The position numbers and the translations under genes are program-made. A model generated the notes under the pieces. That model was given only the letters and a program-made list of their open reading frames with translations, had not been told where the DNA came from and did not search any database. From JACVRW01 sp963716215 (lineage in GTDB: Bacteria; Actinomycetota; Thermoleophilia; Solirubrobacterales; Thermoleophilaceae), in assembly GCA_963716215.1 (NCBI GenBank), contig OY970298.1, positions 2,480,001 to 2,544,000 of the forward strand: a DNA stretch of 64,000 nt, given 5' to 3'. Positions 25,203-33,704 of this stretch are shown here, one piece after another. Within the stretch, counting starts at the first letter, position 1, and each line of letters opens with the position of its first letter.

Positions 25203-26591
25203 ATGAGCCCGGCGTCCGGCCTGCTCCTCCCAGCCAAGGACGAGCGGGCTCGTGTGGTGGCGTGGCTGTCGCTGCTGGCGCTGCCCGCAGCGGGCCTCGC
25301 GCTGCTGCTGGCCGCACCCGACACGGACGTGCGCTGGGAGGACCATCCGACCCACTTCTGGCTCGTGTTGCTGACCGCGCTCACGAGCGCGGCGCTGGCC
25401 GCCTCGACCAGCGGCATCGCGCTCCGGCGCGCGGACGCCCGGCTGTTCCTCGTGTCGCTGGCCTTCCTCGCCGCGGCCGGGTTCCTGGCGCTTCACGCGC
25501 TGGCCACGCCGGGCGTGCTGCTCGACACGCCCAACCAGGGCTTCGTGATCGCCACGCCCTTCGGGTTGCTGCTGGCGGCCGTGTTCGTCGCGTTCTCGGC
25601 GATGCCGCTGCCCCCCGACCGGGCCAGCGCTGTGATCCGGCGGGCTCGCGCCCTGCGCACCGGCCTGCTGTTCGTCATGGTGGTCTGGGGCGTCCTCTCG
25701 CTGGCATCGGTCCCTCCCCTCGACGACCCCACTCCGGCCGAGCGGGCCACCGGGGCGCTGATCGTGCCGGCCGTCGCGGCGACGCTGCTGTACGCGCTGG
25801 CCGGCTGGCGGTACCTGTCGATCGCCGTGCGCGCCGGGTCGCCGATCCTGATGGCGGTCGCCAGCGCCTGCGTGCTGCTGGCGGAGGCGATGGTCGCGGT
25901 CGCGTTCGCGCGCAGCTGGCAGGCGAGCTGGTGGGAGTGGCACCTGCTGATGCTCGCGGCGTTCGGCGCGATCGCGTGGTGCGCGCGGCGGGAGGACTCC
26001 GAGGAGCGCTTCCGCGACCTGTACCTGGACAACACGGCCGCCGGTACGCGCGACGTGAGCGTGCTGTTCGCCGATCTGAAGGGCTTCAGCGGGTTCGCCG
26101 AGGGGCGGGAGCCGCGGGAGGTCTCGGAGATGTTGAACGCCTACCTCGAGGTGGCGATCCCACCGATCGTGCGCGAACACGGCGGCGAGATCGACCGCCT
26201 GATCGGCGACGCGATCATGGCCACCTGGGGCACGCGTGGCGACCAGCCGGATCACGCCGCACGGGCCGTGCGGGCCGCGGTCGACCTGCAGCGCGAGACC
26301 CAGCGGATCGCCGACGAGCACCCGGGCTGGCCGCGCTTCCGTGCCGCCGTGAACAGCGGCGAGGCGCTCGTGGGGATCCTGGGCGTGGAGAGCGGACGCA
26401 GCTACACGGTCGTGGGCGACACAGTGAACGTCGCCGCGCGGCTGGAGAGCGCCGCTCCCGCGGGCGGCGTAGTGATCGGCGGGGGCACGCTGCGTGCGGT
26501 GCCGGGCCTGCGGGTGACGGCGCTGGGCGAGCTGGAGGTGAAGGGCAAGCAGGAGCCCGTGGAGGCCTACCGGCTCGAGCCTGGTCTCTAG
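25203..26591 (+). CDS. Membrane class III adenylate/guanylate cyclase
   Basis: A 462-residue protein with about six N-terminal membrane helices (residues 20-270) followed by a class III cyclase domain. The metal-binding Asp in FADLKGFSGF, the second Asp in LIGDAIMATWG, and the transition-state motif VNVAARLE are all present. It should make cAMP (or cGMP). Starts 4 bp after nadE stops and ends overlapping the MmcQ gene by 4 bp. Confidence 0.88.
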   Translation: MSPASGLLLPAKDERARVVAWLSLLALPAAGLALLLAAPDTDVRWEDHPTHFWLVLLTALTSAALAASTSGIALRRADARLFLVSLAFLAAAGFLALHALATPGVLLDTPNQGFVIATPFGLLLAAVFVAFSAMPLPPDRASAVIRRARALRTGLLFVMVVWGVLSLASVPPLDDPTPAERATGALIVPAVAATLLYALAGWRYLSIAVRAGSPILMAVASACVLLAEAMVAVAFARSWQASWWEWHLLMLAAFGAIAWCARREDSEERFRDLYLDNTAAGTRDVSVLFADLKGFSGFAEGREPREVSEMLNAYLEVAIPPIVREHGGEIDRLIGDAIMATWGTRGDQPDHAARAVRAAVDLQRETQRIADEHPGWPRFRAAVNSGEALVGILGVESGRSYTVVGDTVNVAARLESAAPAGGVVIGGGTLRAVPGLRVTALGELEVKGKQEPVEAYRLEPGL

Positions 26592-26953
26592 CCCGGCTCA
26601 ACCGGCAGCGGGTGGAGCTCCTCGTAGGCGGCCGCCACCTTCTTCGGCACCACCATCCGCCAGGCATCCAGGACCAGCTCGCGCATCTCGGCGGTGTCGA
26701 TCGCCGCCAGGCGCACCAGGACCCAGTTGAAGCGCAGGTCCGACTCGCGCGGCATCAGGAACTTGTCCGGGTCGGAGCCGACGAGGAACTCGCGATCCGC
26801 CTTCGGGAAGCCGAAGCCCATCACCGTCTCGTCGCGCGAGAAGGCCACGTACACGATCTGGCCGACGCGGAACTTGACCCGTCCGTAGACGAGCGCCTCG
26901 TGGGTGCGCGGGAGCGGCGAGGCGAAGGCGCGGACCTCTTCGAGCGTAACCAC
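26588..26953 (-). CDS. MmcQ/YjbR family protein
   Basis: A 121-residue single-domain protein. The opening segment with ASPLPRTHEALVYGRVKFRV, an internal GFGFPKADREFLV and a C-terminal ELVLDAWRMVVPKK fit the YjbR/MmcQ double-wing DNA-binding-like fold. Biological role is unclear in the family. It ends 4 bp inside the convergent cyclase gene and follows the thioesterase gene on the same strand by 3 bp. Confidence 0.75.
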   Translation of the reverse strand: MVTLEEVRAFASPLPRTHEALVYGRVKFRVGQIVYVAFSRDETVMGFGFPKADREFLVGSDPDKFLMPRESDLRFNWVLVRLAAIDTAEMRELVLDAWRMVVPKKVAAAYEELHPLPVEPG

Positions 26954-26956
26954 GGC

Positions 26957-27367
26957 TCAGGCGGGCGCCGGCCGCACGGCCAGCGTGACCCGCGAGATCG
27001 CGCAAAGCCGGCCGCCGTCGTCGGTGAACTCGACGTCCCAGATCCAGGTGGTGCGGCCGCGGTGGCGCGGCGTACCCTCGCCGGTGACGTAGCCGCTCTT
27101 GACGGGGCGCAGGAACGTCGTGTGGTTCGACTGGCCGAGGGCCGTGCTCCCCCCCGGGGCGACGGCCGCGGCGGTCGCCCAGGAGACCATCGTCTCCGCC
27201 AGCGCCGCGTAGGTGCCGCCGTGCACGAGGCCCATCGGCTGCTGCACACGGGGCTCGGCGGCGCAACGCGCCCGGCACCGTTCTCCGGTCGCCTCGAGCA
27301 GCTCGAAGCCGAGCACATCGTCGAGGGTTCCGGGCGCCGGATAGTCCTCTAGCTGCAGGTCGGGCAC
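26957..27367 (-). CDS. PaaI-like hotdog thioesterase
   Basis: A 136-residue hotdog-fold protein. The segment GLVHGGTYAALAETMVSW is the hallmark, with the HGG loop and downstream catalytic Glu, plus the ALGQSNHTTFLRPV strand. It should hydrolyse small acyl-CoA thioesters. GTG 27367 is preferred; a longer frame to 27433 has no family support. It shares a divergent promoter region with the sigma-like gene at 27439. Confidence 0.85.
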   Translation of the reverse strand: MPDLQLEDYPAPGTLDDVLGFELLEATGERCRARCAAEPRVQQPMGLVHGGTYAALAETMVSWATAAAVAPGGSTALGQSNHTTFLRPVKSGYVTGEGTPRHRGRTTWIWDVEFTDDGGRLCAISRVTLAVRPAPA

Positions 27368-27438
27368 GGCCGCGCACACTACAGTTCGCGAGGCCCGCAG
27401 CAGCCGGCACGACCGGCTATGCAGGGAGATCATCCACC

Positions 27439-28440
27439 ATGGCGACTTTCGATCAGCTTTCCGACGAACAGCGGGCGATCGTCGAGCTCGTGCTCCAGCA
27501 GGGCAAGACCTACGACGAGCTCGCGGACATGCTCGGCATCCCCGAGGCCCGCGTGCGCGAGCGCGCCCGTGACGCCCTGGTGGAGCTGGCGCCGGTCAGC
27601 GCCCGCGGCGTGGAGGAGGATTGGCGCGGTCAGCTCGCCGACTACGTGCTCGGCCAGCAGGCGGGACCCGAGGCCACCGCCACGCGCGGGCACCTGCGCC
27701 GTTCGGAGGCCTCGCGCAGCTGGACGCGATCGCTGCTCGACTCGCTCGAGCAGCTCTATCCCAACGGCGACATGCCCACCATTCCCGACGGCGAGCGCGG
27801 CTCGCGTCGGGCCGCGGCGGCCGCGCCCCGTGGTGCGGGCGATGCCGAGACCGGGGGCCCGCTGGGCTCCGGCGCCATGGCCGCCGTACGCCGTCGCCGA
27901 CTGCTCGCTGCGGCAGCGGCCGTTGCGGTCATCCTGCTGGTGGTGCTGGTGTGGCCGGTCGGCCTGCTCACCGGCGGCGACGACGACAGCGGCAGTGCGG
28001 ACCCCGGCGAGCCCGCCGCGACCGAGCCGGCCGCCGGGCAGCTCGAAGGCTCGGCGGTGATCGCCGAGCAGCAGGGCAAGACCCAGGTGCTGGTCCAGGC
28101 GCGCGGCCTCGAGCCGAGCACGGAGACCACCGCGTACCAGGTGTGGCTCTACGACTCGGCGCAGAAGCGCAAGTCGCTGGGCGCCACCGCCACGGACGCG
28201 CAGGGCAACCTGCAGGTGATCGGTGAGCTGCCCCCCGGCTTCAAGGATTGGCAGTTCATCGACGTCACCTCGGTCACGGTGACCGGCAAGGGCGACAGCC
28301 AGGAGGTCCAGACCGGGGACTCGGTCCTGCGTGGCCCACTGAAGCTCGCGGCCAAGCCCGTCGAGACCGGCACCGGCAAGAGCAAGGCCACCGTGCTGGC
28401 AACCATTGGCTTGCAGCCCGTCGGGGAGTCCGGCGGGTAG
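27439..28440 (+). CDS. Sigma-70 region-4-like HTH fused to a transmembrane RskA-type anti-sigma domain
   Basis: A 333-residue protein. The N-terminal 60 residues (LSDEQRAIVELVLQQGKTYD then ELADMLGIPEARVRERARDA) are a region-4/HTH-like domain, followed by a polar linker, one membrane helix near residues 152-177 (LAAAAAVAVILLVVLVWPVG) and an extracytoplasmic domain. That domain contains WLYDSAQKRKSLGATATDAQG and PPGFKDWQFID, matching the C-terminal RskA/anti-sigma-K fold. No separate sigma factor lies next to it. It is likely a membrane anti-sigma or signal-sensing regulator. Confidence 0.65.
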   Translation: MATFDQLSDEQRAIVELVLQQGKTYDELADMLGIPEARVRERARDALVELAPVSARGVEEDWRGQLADYVLGQQAGPEATATRGHLRRSEASRSWTRSLLDSLEQLYPNGDMPTIPDGERGSRRAAAAAPRGAGDAETGGPLGSGAMAAVRRRRLLAAAAAVAVILLVVLVWPVGLLTGGDDDSGSADPGEPAATEPAAGQLEGSAVIAEQQGKTQVLVQARGLEPSTETTAYQVWLYDSAQKRKSLGATATDAQGNLQVIGELPPGFKDWQFIDVTSVTVTGKGDSQEVQTGDSVLRGPLKLAAKPVETGTGKSKATVLATIGLQPVGESGG

Positions 28441-28959
28441 ATGAGCGCCAGCCCGATGCGCTCCTTCGACCCACGGCGGGTCGGGACCCTGGAGTGCCGG
28501 GCCTGGGAGACCTACTACCGCCGGAAGTGGGGCGCCTTCCTGGTGGCGTCGGTCGGGCTCGTGCGCGCCGCCTTCCGCATGAGCTGGCCCCGCACCCTCG
28601 CCGGCGCGTGGCTGGTCCTGCGCGCCAACCAGGTGTGGGCGCCCTTCCCGGACAACCACACGGATGCGGCGCGGGCGCTGATGCGGCGCTTCTATCAGCT
28701 GCTGCGCACCAGCGAGGGCGCGTCCTTCGACACGACCCGCGCCGCGCAGCTCGAGGTCGAGTGGTGGCGCGTGCACCGCGAGCACCAGCACGCGGCGCCG
28801 GGCGACGTCCACGAGGCCGCGCGCCTGCGCGCCGAGGCGATGGACGTGTCAGACCGCTGGGTCGAGGCCGGGAGCGACCCGAAGCACCCACTGCTCGCAG
28901 AGGAGCGCGCGCTGCTGGTGCGCTCGTACGCGGCCCTGCTGGCCGCCGTGCATCGCTAG
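28441..28959 (+). CDS. Hypothetical protein
   Basis: A 172-residue protein starting directly after the previous stop, thus likely translated together with it. It is helical, with a conserved-looking EVEWWRVHREHQH segment near residues 100-112 and a short hydrophobic stretch near 30-45. I do not recognise the family. It converges on the FAD-oxidase gene with an intervening palindrome. Confidence 0.6.
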   Translation: MSASPMRSFDPRRVGTLECRAWETYYRRKWGAFLVASVGLVRAAFRMSWPRTLAGAWLVLRANQVWAPFPDNHTDAARALMRRFYQLLRTSEGASFDTTRAAQLEVEWWRVHREHQHAAPGDVHEAARLRAEAMDVSDRWVEAGSDPKHPLLAEERALLVRSYAALLAAVHR

Positions 28960-28965
28960 GCGCAA

Positions 28966-28986
28966 GCAGCCGGCTCGGCCGGCTGC
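28966..28986. terminator. Palindrome between convergent genes
   Basis: GCAGCCGGC (28966-28974) and GCCGGCTGC (28978-28986) form a perfect 9-bp stem with a TCG loop in the 38-bp gap between two convergent genes. It could terminate both, though no T tract follows on either strand. Confidence 0.45.
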
Positions 28987-28997
28987 GCGCGGATCCG

Positions 28998-30623
28998 CTA
29001 GGCGGGCGGCAGCAGCTTGCCGGGGTTCATGATCCCGGCCGGGTCGAGCCGCTGCTTGGCGGCCCGGAGCACCTCGATCCCCAGCTCGCCGACCTCCGCC
29101 GGCAGCCAGCGAGCGTGGTCGCGCCCGATCGCGTGGTGGTGGGTGATCGTCCCGCCGTTGGTGACGATCGCGTCGCAGGCGGCGGTCTTCGCGGCGCGCC
29201 ACTGGTCCAGGGCCGTCTCGGGCTCCTGGCGCGCCAGGAAGGTGAAGTAGAGCGACGCCCCAGAGCGGTAGAGGTGCGACACGTGGCACATCACCAGCGG
29301 CGGCGTTCCGCGCTCAGACAGCGCCGTGCGCAGCGCCTCACCCAGCGCGGCGTAGAGCGTCGCGAGATTGCTCCAGGTCGTGGCCGTCTCCAGCGTCTCC
29401 ACGAAGACACCCTGGTTGAGCAGCGCGTCGCGCACGTAGGGCCCGGCGTAGCGGCCGCGCAGCCACGCCTCCCCCGGCCTCCGGCCCAGGTGCAGCCCGC
29501 CGCCGGCGCGCAGCAGCGCACCGGTGTGCAGGCGGCGGCGCTCCACGTCGTCCTCGTCGCCCTCGAAGCCCACGATCGCGATGCACCCGCCCTCGTGGCC
29601 GCGCAGACGCAGGTAGGCGCGTCCGGCGCGCTCGGTCGTGCTGCCCGTCGAGGCGAGCGTCATCGAGAGCCGCGTCTCGTGCTCGTCGGAGAGGCGTGCG
29701 ACGTCGGGCGAGGCGTCGGCCTGCTCCATCACCCGCAGCGCTTCACAGCCTTCGGCAAACGAGCGGAACGACCAGCCCTCGTAGCGGCTCGCTGCCGGCA
29801 GCTCTCGCACCCGCAGGGTGGCCTCGCAGATCACGCCGAGCGTGCCCTCCGACCCCATCGCCAGCTCGCGCAGGTCCGGGCCGGCGGCGGTGGCGGGCAC
29901 CGCGCGCGGCGCGATCTCGCCGGCCGGGGCGACCAGGCGCAGGCCGTCCACCAGCTCGTCGATGCGCCCATGGCCGGTCGACGCCTGGCCGGCGGAGCGA
30001 GTGGCCACCCAGCCGCCGACGGTGGAGAACTCGAACGACTGCGGGAAGTGGCCGAGCGTGACGCCCTCGGCAGCCAGGCGCCGCTCCGCCTCGGGCCCGT
30101 ACAGCCCCGCCTCGAGCGTTGCGGTGAGGGACGTGTGGTCCACTGCGATCACGCGGTCGAGCCGGCGCAGGTCGAGCGTGATGACGGCGGCAAAGCCGTC
30201 CGCGACCGGATCCACCCCGCCCACGACGCTCGAGCCGGCACCGAACGGCACTACCGCCGTGCGGGTCTCCGCGCAGGCGGCCAGGACGGCCGCCACCTCG
30301 CCCGCCGAGCCGGGCTCGACCACGGCGTCAGGGGCGCCCTCGAGGTTGCCCGTGCGCAGGCGGAACAGGTCCGGGTAGCTGCGCCCGGCGGCGTGCTCGA
30401 CGCGGGTCGCACGGTTGTCGTGTACGTGCTCCTCCCCCACGGCGCCCACCAGGCGGTCGCGCGTCTGGGTGCTCAGCCTGCTGTCGGGCAGGCGTACCTC
30501 CTCTAGGCCCACCGGCCGCGTGCCTGCGGAGGGGTCGAGCCCGAGCTCGTCGCGCAGCAACGCCAGCGCGCGCTCGGGGAGGGTCACGTCGTGGCCGTCC
30601 TCGCCCCATCCCCACCACCTCAT
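28998..30623 (-). CDS. FAD-binding oxidase, alkyldihydroxyacetonephosphate-synthase-like
   Basis: A 541-residue flavoprotein of the vanillyl-alcohol oxidase superfamily. The FAD-PCMH domain has VVPFGAGSSVVGG near residues 120-132 and the N-terminal MRWWGWGEDG is typical of AGPS-like enzymes; the C-terminal HHHAIGRDHARW holds the conserved active-site histidines. AGPS enzymes form the ether bond of plasmalogen-type lipids, so an ether-lipid role is plausible but unproven. ATG 30623 overlaps the stop of the SRPBCC gene (ATGA). Confidence 0.8.
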   Translation of the reverse strand: MRWWGWGEDGHDVTLPERALALLRDELGLDPSAGTRPVGLEEVRLPDSRLSTQTRDRLVGAVGEEHVHDNRATRVEHAAGRSYPDLFRLRTGNLEGAPDAVVEPGSAGEVAAVLAACAETRTAVVPFGAGSSVVGGVDPVADGFAAVITLDLRRLDRVIAVDHTSLTATLEAGLYGPEAERRLAAEGVTLGHFPQSFEFSTVGGWVATRSAGQASTGHGRIDELVDGLRLVAPAGEIAPRAVPATAAGPDLRELAMGSEGTLGVICEATLRVRELPAASRYEGWSFRSFAEGCEALRVMEQADASPDVARLSDEHETRLSMTLASTGSTTERAGRAYLRLRGHEGGCIAIVGFEGDEDDVERRRLHTGALLRAGGGLHLGRRPGEAWLRGRYAGPYVRDALLNQGVFVETLETATTWSNLATLYAALGEALRTALSERGTPPLVMCHVSHLYRSGASLYFTFLARQEPETALDQWRAAKTAACDAIVTNGGTITHHHAIGRDHARWLPAEVGELGIEVLRAAKQRLDPAGIMNPGKLLPPA

Positions 30624-31051
30624 GCGAAGAGCCTCTCGAGCCCGTCCAGGGCGCCCTGGACCTGCCGCGTGCCGGCGGCGCGGAACTGAAGCGGCGCGAA
30701 GCGCGCCCAGCCGCGCGGCTTCTGCTCGAGCACGAGCACGACGAGCGTCCCGTCGGCCGCCTCCGAGAGATCCACCGAGGTGACCGCGTCGGCGAGGATG
30801 CGCTCGAAAGGCGTCTCGGCGACCTCCTGGCGCCACACGACCCGGCGTGGCTCGTCGAGGGCCACGCGTGTGTAGTCGGCTCGCACCGCCTTGCCCTTCG
30901 GCGAGGTCAGGACCGTCGTCCAGGCATCCTCGGTCGCGTCCTCGACGCGCGTTACGCCCGGCCACCACTGCGGCAGGCGACCGGGGTCGCTGACCACGCG
31001 CCACACCTCGTCGAGCGCCCGGGGCACAACGGTCTCGCGGCGCACGATCAC
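30620..31051 (-). CDS. SRPBCC (START/Bet v1-like) family protein
   Basis: A 143-residue START-like protein with the characteristic opening ETVVPRALDEVWRVVSDPGR and WWPGV helix, and a C-terminal helix GALDGLERLF. The fold binds a hydrophobic ligand; specific ligand unknown. GTG 31051 overlaps the stop of apt (GTGA) and its own stop overlaps the FAD-oxidase start (ATGA), making it a tightly coupled middle member of the operon. Confidence 0.75.
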   Translation of the reverse strand: MIVRRETVVPRALDEVWRVVSDPGRLPQWWPGVTRVEDATEDAWTTVLTSPKGKAVRADYTRVALDEPRRVVWRQEVAETPFERILADAVTSVDLSEAADGTLVVLVLEQKPRGWARFAPLQFRAAGTRQVQGALDGLERLFA

Positions 31052-31575
31052 TCTGAGTCGTAGGAGAGCAGCGAGTGGACGTCGTAGTCCGCCAGTCGCT
31101 CGCGTCCGTGCAGGAAGGCCAGTTCGATCACGAACGCGCATCCTGCCACGACTCCGCCCACCTGCTCCACCAGCCCGCACAGCGCGCCGGCCGTGCCACC
31201 CGTGGCCAGCAGGTCGTCGTGCACGAGCACGCGCGCACCTTCCCTGACCGCGTCCGAGTGCACCTGCAGCGTGTCCACCCCGTATTCCAGCTCGTACTCC
31301 ATCGACGACACCGCACGCGGCAGCTTGCCGGGCTTGCGGGCGAGGATGAAGCCGGCGCCGGCGGCGGCCGCCACCGCGCCGCCGATCACGAAGCCGCGCG
31401 CCTCCGCCGACACGACGTACTCGACTTCGCGCGAGCGGGCGTAGTCCGCCAGGCGATCGATGGCCTCGCTCAGCGCACCGGCGTCGAGGAACAGCGTGGT
31501 GACGTCGTAGAAGAGGATGCCCGGCTTCGGGAAGTCCGGGACCCTGCCTACGTAGCGATCGAGGTCCAGCGTCAG
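31048..31575 (-). CDS. apt: Adenine phosphoribosyltransferase, probably with a CTG start
   Basis: A 175-residue purine-salvage enzyme that forms AMP from adenine and PRPP. The N-terminus DFPKPGILFYDVTTLF and EARGFVIGGAV plus the PRPP motif VLVHDDLLATGGT match Apt. No in-frame ATG, GTG or TTG exists before GTG 31413, which would remove the first 54 conserved residues. A CTG at 31575-31573 lies exactly on the MerR stop (CTGA), paralleling the ATGA/GTGA junctions elsewhere, so I infer a CTG start with translational coupling. Confidence 0.85.
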   Translation of the reverse strand: MTLDLDRYVGRVPDFPKPGILFYDVTTLFLDAGALSEAIDRLADYARSREVEYVVSAEARGFVIGGAVAAAAGAGFILARKPGKLPRAVSSMEYELEYGVDTLQVHSDAVREGARVLVHDDLLATGGTAGALCGLVEQVGGVVAGCAFVIELAFLHGRERLADYDVHSLLSYDSE

Positions 31576-32306
31576 CGCGCGAGCTTGCGCAGGTCGCGGA
31601 TCAGCAGCAGGTGCTTGAGGTGCGACGCGATCGCCGCCAGGTTCTCCAGCGCCTCCACGGCCTCCTTGCGCCGCTCGGGATTGCGGGACCGCAGCGCCGG
31701 GGCCAGGATCTGCTCGAGCAGGGCCGCCTCGCGATCGGCTGAGGTGCGGAACACGCGCAGGTTGCGCCCGCCCACGCCGAAGCGCTTCAGCTCGGTCACG
31801 GCGCGGATGATCTCGCGCTCCGTGTCGTCGTAGAGCTGCTCGCCGTCGCGGCGCTCGCCCCTGATCACGCCGTAGTCCTCCAGCTCCTTGACCAGCGCCT
31901 GGTCGGCGCCGGTGTCCTCCAGCACGTCGTCGAGCCGATACAGCGAGCCGGGGCCGCGCAGCGCGACGGTGGCCCGGCGCGGCTGGCGCGCCTCCGGGGC
32001 GGTGCTCTGCGGGGCGGACTCCGACTCCGTGAGGCCAGACGCCAGCTCCTGGCGGATCACGCGCAGTGGCAGGAACTCGTCGCGCTGCAGGCGCAGGATC
32101 GTGCGCAGGCGATCCACGTCGCCGGGGCCGTAGAGCCGGTAGCCACCGGGGGTGCGGCGCGGCGAGAGCAGCTTCTGCTCCTCGAGGTAGCGAACCTTCG
32201 AGATCGAGATGTCCGGGAACTCGCGCTCGAGCTGCTTGACGACGGCGCCGATCGTCAGCGCCTTCTCCTTGCGCGGCGGCGCCCCGCTGGCAACCTCGGT
32301 GCTCAT
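31572..32306 (-). CDS. MerR-family regulator (FtsR-like)
   Basis: A 244-residue MerR-type regulator: N-terminal winged helix (LTIGAVVKQLEREFPDISIS, then KVRYLEEQKLLSPRRTPGGYRLYGPGDVDRL), then a long helical C-terminal domain without cysteine effector sites. Position directly after an FHA gene matches the mycobacterial garA-Rv1828/FtsR pair that controls ftsZ and growth. It starts 4 bp inside the FHA gene. Confidence 0.85.
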   Translation of the reverse strand: MSTEVASGAPPRKEKALTIGAVVKQLEREFPDISISKVRYLEEQKLLSPRRTPGGYRLYGPGDVDRLRTILRLQRDEFLPLRVIRQELASGLTESESAPQSTAPEARQPRRATVALRGPGSLYRLDDVLEDTGADQALVKELEDYGVIRGERRDGEQLYDDTEREIIRAVTELKRFGVGGRNLRVFRTSADREAALLEQILAPALRSRNPERRKEAVEALENLAAIASHLKHLLLIRDLRKLAR

Positions 32307-32770
32307 CGCTCGTCCAGGTAAGTGAGCTTGTACTTGCCGACCTGGAGCTCGTCGCCGTTCTGGAGGCGATGCGACTCGATCCGACGTCGGTTCACGTAGG
32401 TGCCGTTCAGCGACCCCAGGTCGTCGATGTAGAGCCCGTCGCGGCGCGCCACGAGCAGCGCGTGGTTGCGCGACACGGTGACGTCGTCGAGGAAGATCTC
32501 AGCTTCGGGGCTGCGTCCGATCGTCATTCGCTCACCAGTGACGTTGAATGCCTCGCCTGACCGGCCGCCGCCCGCCCGGATCACGAGCGTGGCGCCCTCG
32601 TGCGTGACCTCCTCGAGGTCGACCGCCTTCAGGTCCCCGGCCTCGTCCACCTGGTAGACCTCGGTCGTGTCGCCGGGCTTGCCCGACTCTGCCTCGCCCA
32701 GGAACGCCCCGCACTTCTGGCAGTAGTTGGCGCCCTCGGCGTTGACGAAGCCGCACTCGGGGCAGTGCAC
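32303..32770 (-). CDS. Zinc-ribbon plus FHA-domain protein (GarA/OdhI-like)
   Basis: A 155-residue protein. An N-terminal zinc ribbon (CPECG...YCQKCG) precedes GDTTEVY, comparable to the phospho-Thr switch motif of GarA/OdhI, then an FHA domain with GRSPEAEIFLDDVTVSRNHA and LGSLNGTYVN. In relatives, phosphorylation of the Thr makes the tail bind its own FHA domain and releases 2-oxoglutarate dehydrogenase and glutamate enzymes. The zinc ribbon is an extra feature not present in mycobacterial GarA. Confidence 0.85.
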   Translation of the reverse strand: MHCPECGFVNAEGANYCQKCGAFLGEAESGKPGDTTEVYQVDEAGDLKAVDLEEVTHEGATLVIRAGGGRSGEAFNVTGERMTIGRSPEAEIFLDDVTVSRNHALLVARRDGLYIDDLGSLNGTYVNRRRIESHRLQNGDELQVGKYKLTYLDER

Positions 32771-32772
32771 GG

Positions 32773-33033
32773 TTACTCGACGTCTCCCTCCGAGGGGATG
32801 CCCTTGCCGGCGAGGATGTCGGTCAGCTGCTGCACGTCGGCGCCGCTGATCACCGACTCACCCTCCGCGTGCTTCTTGCGCAACCGGTTCACGAGCTCCG
32901 CGCGCAGGATGTCGATCTTGCCGTGCAGGATCCGCCGGCGGTACGACACCTCCTGCTCTTCCTCGGTCAGCTGCTGGATGAGGTCCTTCAGCTCCCGGTC
33001 GGAGAGCGCTCCGAGGTCAGGGAATGTGTCCAA
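32773..33033 (-). CDS. RsiG-like anti-sigma candidate with c-di-GMP signature
   Basis: An 86-residue coiled-coil protein from TTG 33033, preceded by AAGGAT as ribosome site. Its core EQEVSYRRRILHGKIDILRA fits the RsiG signature E-x3-S-x2-R-x3-Q-x3-D, with only Q replaced by His. In Streptomyces, RsiG binds c-di-GMP through two such motifs and sequesters sigma WhiG; a single-motif homodimer is known from Rubrobacter. Here one motif per chain suggests the same dimer mode. Its sigma partner is not in the window. Confidence 0.6.
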   Translation of the reverse strand: MDTFPDLGALSDRELKDLIQQLTEEEQEVSYRRRILHGKIDILRAELVNRLRKKHAEGESVISGADVQQLTDILAGKGIPSEGDVE

Positions 33034-33077
33034 TGCGATCCTTTCGGGAGTCGAGAGGCAGCGAATATAGCCGATGC

Positions 33078-33704
33078 TCAAGTAGAGGTTGAGCCTTGGC
33101 GCAGGGCCTGAAGACCATCTTGCAGGTACTGGGCGGTGGCCGCAAGGGTGATCGCGAGCCCAAAGTAGAGCAGCGCGTCCGACACCCACGTGTCCACGAT
33201 CATGGCGAGACCGAGCGCTCCCATCACGGGCCAGACCGCCCAGCGGCCGAGCATGTTCACGTTCAGGTCCATCCCGCGGCGCAGCGCGACCTGGGTCAGG
33301 ACCAGCATGAACGCCTCGCGCGCGGCCAGCACGAGCAGGGCCCAGCGCGGCAGCAGCTCGAACTCCCAGGCCACGATCGCCCCGGAGATCACCAGCAGTC
33401 GGTCGGTGAGCGGGTCGAGGAGCGCACCCAGGCGGCTGTACTGGCCGGTGATCCGCGCGGCCATGCCGTCGAACCAGTCGGTGGCCGCGATGAAGGCGAA
33501 CAGGATCGTCGCGGTCGTGTCCCGGCCGTCGCCCGACTCGAGCGCGAGCACCAGGAACACGGGGATCAGCAGGATGCGGCCGATGCCGATCGCGTTCGGG
33601 ATCGTCCAGGGGTGCAGCGGCTCGCCGCGGCGGGTCTCGGGGGGCGGGCCGCCGGAGCGGTCCAGCCCGACGAGCCTGCGGAACGTCAGGGGAGGCTTGT
33701 CCAA
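33078..33704 (-). CDS. pgsA: CDP-diacylglycerol-glycerol-3-phosphate 3-phosphatidyltransferase
   Basis: A 208-residue membrane enzyme of the CDP-alcohol phosphatidyltransferase family. The motif DGMAARITGQYSRLGALLDPLTDR contains all residues of D-G-x2-A-R-x8-G-x3-D-x3-D. It makes phosphatidylglycerolphosphate. It overlaps the end of proS by 19 bp. Around it are about five hydrophobic helices. Confidence 0.88.
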   Translation of the reverse strand: MDKPPLTFRRLVGLDRSGGPPPETRRGEPLHPWTIPNAIGIGRILLIPVFLVLALESGDGRDTTATILFAFIAATDWFDGMAARITGQYSRLGALLDPLTDRLLVISGAIVAWEFELLPRWALLVLAAREAFMLVLTQVALRRGMDLNVNMLGRWAVWPVMGALGLAMIVDTWVSDALLYFGLAITLAATAQYLQDGLQALRQGSTST

